Source: Cyanophora paradoxa (lineage: Eukaryota; Glaucocystophyceae; Cyanophorales; Cyanophoraceae). Taken from it: a stretch of DNA of 64,000 nt. Positions 63,234 through 64,000 of this stretch are shown here, piece by piece. A model generated the notes under the pieces. It was not told where the DNA came from, did not search any database, and saw nothing but the letters and a program-made list of their open reading frames with translations. The number at the start of each line of letters is the position of its first letter. The stretch's first letter is position 1. The DNA is taken from contig QPMI01000502.1 in assembly GCA_004431415.1 (NCBI GenBank), forward strand, positions 62,001 to 126,000, read 5' to 3'. A program made the translations under genes and the position numbers.

Positions 63234-64000
63234 TCACTTCTTGCCGGAGCTGTAGTAGGGGTTGGTCGCCGGTTCTGCGGGATCGGCGGGCGTGAGACGA
63301 GCGCGGCGCGACACGTTGTGGGGAGGCGGGCGGGGCCGCACGCGTGGCCGGCTGCGAGTCTGCGGGCCCCGGCGTCACGAACGGGGAGGCGGGGCGAGGG
63401 GTTGCGGGGCGGCGGCTCACAGGCGACGGCAGTGAATGTCGGCTCCGCCGTTGCAGAGGTGTACCCCGGCGGCGAGTACGCGATGGCGCCCGGGGGCGCG
63501 TACGCTGCTGCTCCGGCCTGGGGGTACGCTGCCGCGCCGCCCTGGGCGTACGCGGCGGTCGCCGGGGGTTGCAGCGGGGCGCCACCGGCCTGGGGGTACG
63601 GGGTGGCGACGGCGGGGGCGTAGCCGCCGGCGGCGGTCGGGGGGTAGCCGTAGCCGGCCGGGGGCGCGTAGGAGACGGCGGAGGTTGCGGGGGCGTAGCC
63701 CTGCGGGGGAGGGGCGGGGTAGCCGATGGCGGTGCCCGGGGCGGGGCCCGGGCCCGGGGGCGGGGCGGCGGGGAAGGGGAGGGAGCCCGGGGCGCCCATC
63801 TGGGCGTAGGCGCCGGGCTTCTGAAGCTTCTTCTGGCGCAGGACGTAGGCCAGGATGCCGCACGGGCACGCCAGCAGCACGCAGCCCACGACGAGCAGGC
63901 CCGCCCCGATCCCTGCCCCCGCCTCAGAGCCCGCGCGCGGGCTGGGCGTCGCGCGGTCGAGCGCACCGAGCTTCTGGGCCGTCGTGAGGCCGAACCACAG
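63234..64000 (-). CDS. Single-pass membrane protein with Pro/Gly/Tyr-rich repeat tail, 5' end outside the window
   Basis: From the window edge the frame reads LWFGLTTAQKLGALDR, then a transmembrane helix (IGAGLLVVGCVLLACPCGIL), a basic membrane-proximal segment (RQKKLQKPGAYAQ) and a low-complexity tail. The tail is of repeated A-Y-P-Q-A-G, Y-A-P-P-G and P-P-G-Y units (63,440-63,790). After an intron near 63,300, the final exon reads EPATNPYYSSGKK with the stop at 63234-63236. Pro/Gly/Tyr-rich tails after a single helix occur in membrane scaffold-like proteins, but I do not assign a family. The direction implies the tail is cytosolic if the missing N-terminus carries a signal peptide. Confidence 0.65.

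Overview
The window is nuclear DNA of a eukaryote. The genes are split by many short introns (about 40-80 nt where I could place both ends), most starting GTGCG and ending in CAG. They encode eukaryote-only proteins: Integrator subunit 11, RAD51D, a copine, LTV1, WDR89, an SLC35F-type transporter and the radial-spoke protein RSPH1. RSPH1 implies a motile cilium. Very GC-rich coding DNA, compact introns with occasional GC-AG splice sites, and a RlmL-type rRNA methyltransferase suggest a flagellated microalga (haptophyte- or stramenopile-like), but that placement is inference.

Layout. 1-11.1 kb is single copy: a truncated membrane gene (-), an RSPH1 gene that appears to be spliced in frame into a cytochrome P450 domain (+), an unrecognised membrane protein (-), a coiled-coil protein (+), a small membrane protein (-), WDR89 (-) and the 5' part of RAD51D (+). 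From 11,112 to 54,615 there is one very large direct tandem duplication: copy A (11,112-32,753) is followed after a 2-nt filler by copy B (32,756-54,615). Each copy carries RAD51D (5'-truncated in B), a zinc-ribbon membrane protein, INTS11, copine, an RlmL-like methyltransferase, a Ser-rich protein, a coiled-coil/RING protein, LTV1, an SLC35F-like transporter and a lower-GC gene with a His-rich N-terminus. Copy A is about 218 nt shorter overall. In the stretches I compared, most differences are one-base changes in G or C runs, which break reading frames mainly in copy A. 54.6-64 kb is single copy, lower in GC and gene-poorer: repeats, a 552-bp non-autonomous CACTA-type DNA transposon, a gene fragment, a multi-exon membrane protein gene (-), a BTB-domain protein (-), a C2H2/coiled-coil protein (-) and a truncated Pro/Tyr-rich membrane protein (-).

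Genes are often arranged head to head with short shared 5' regions (WDR89/RAD51D, zinc-ribbon/INTS11, copine/methyltransferase, LTV1/SLC35F) and tail to tail at close range (RAD51D/zinc-ribbon, INTS11/copine). There is no operon-like functional grouping. Homologous recombination (RAD51D), snRNA 3' processing (INTS11), small-subunit ribosome assembly (LTV1), rRNA methylation and cilium structure are all housekeeping roles. The most unusual items are the predicted RSPH1-P450 fusion, the 21.6-kb tandem duplication with its end-joining-like junction, the CACTA element, and an LTV1 intron placed immediately after the start codon.
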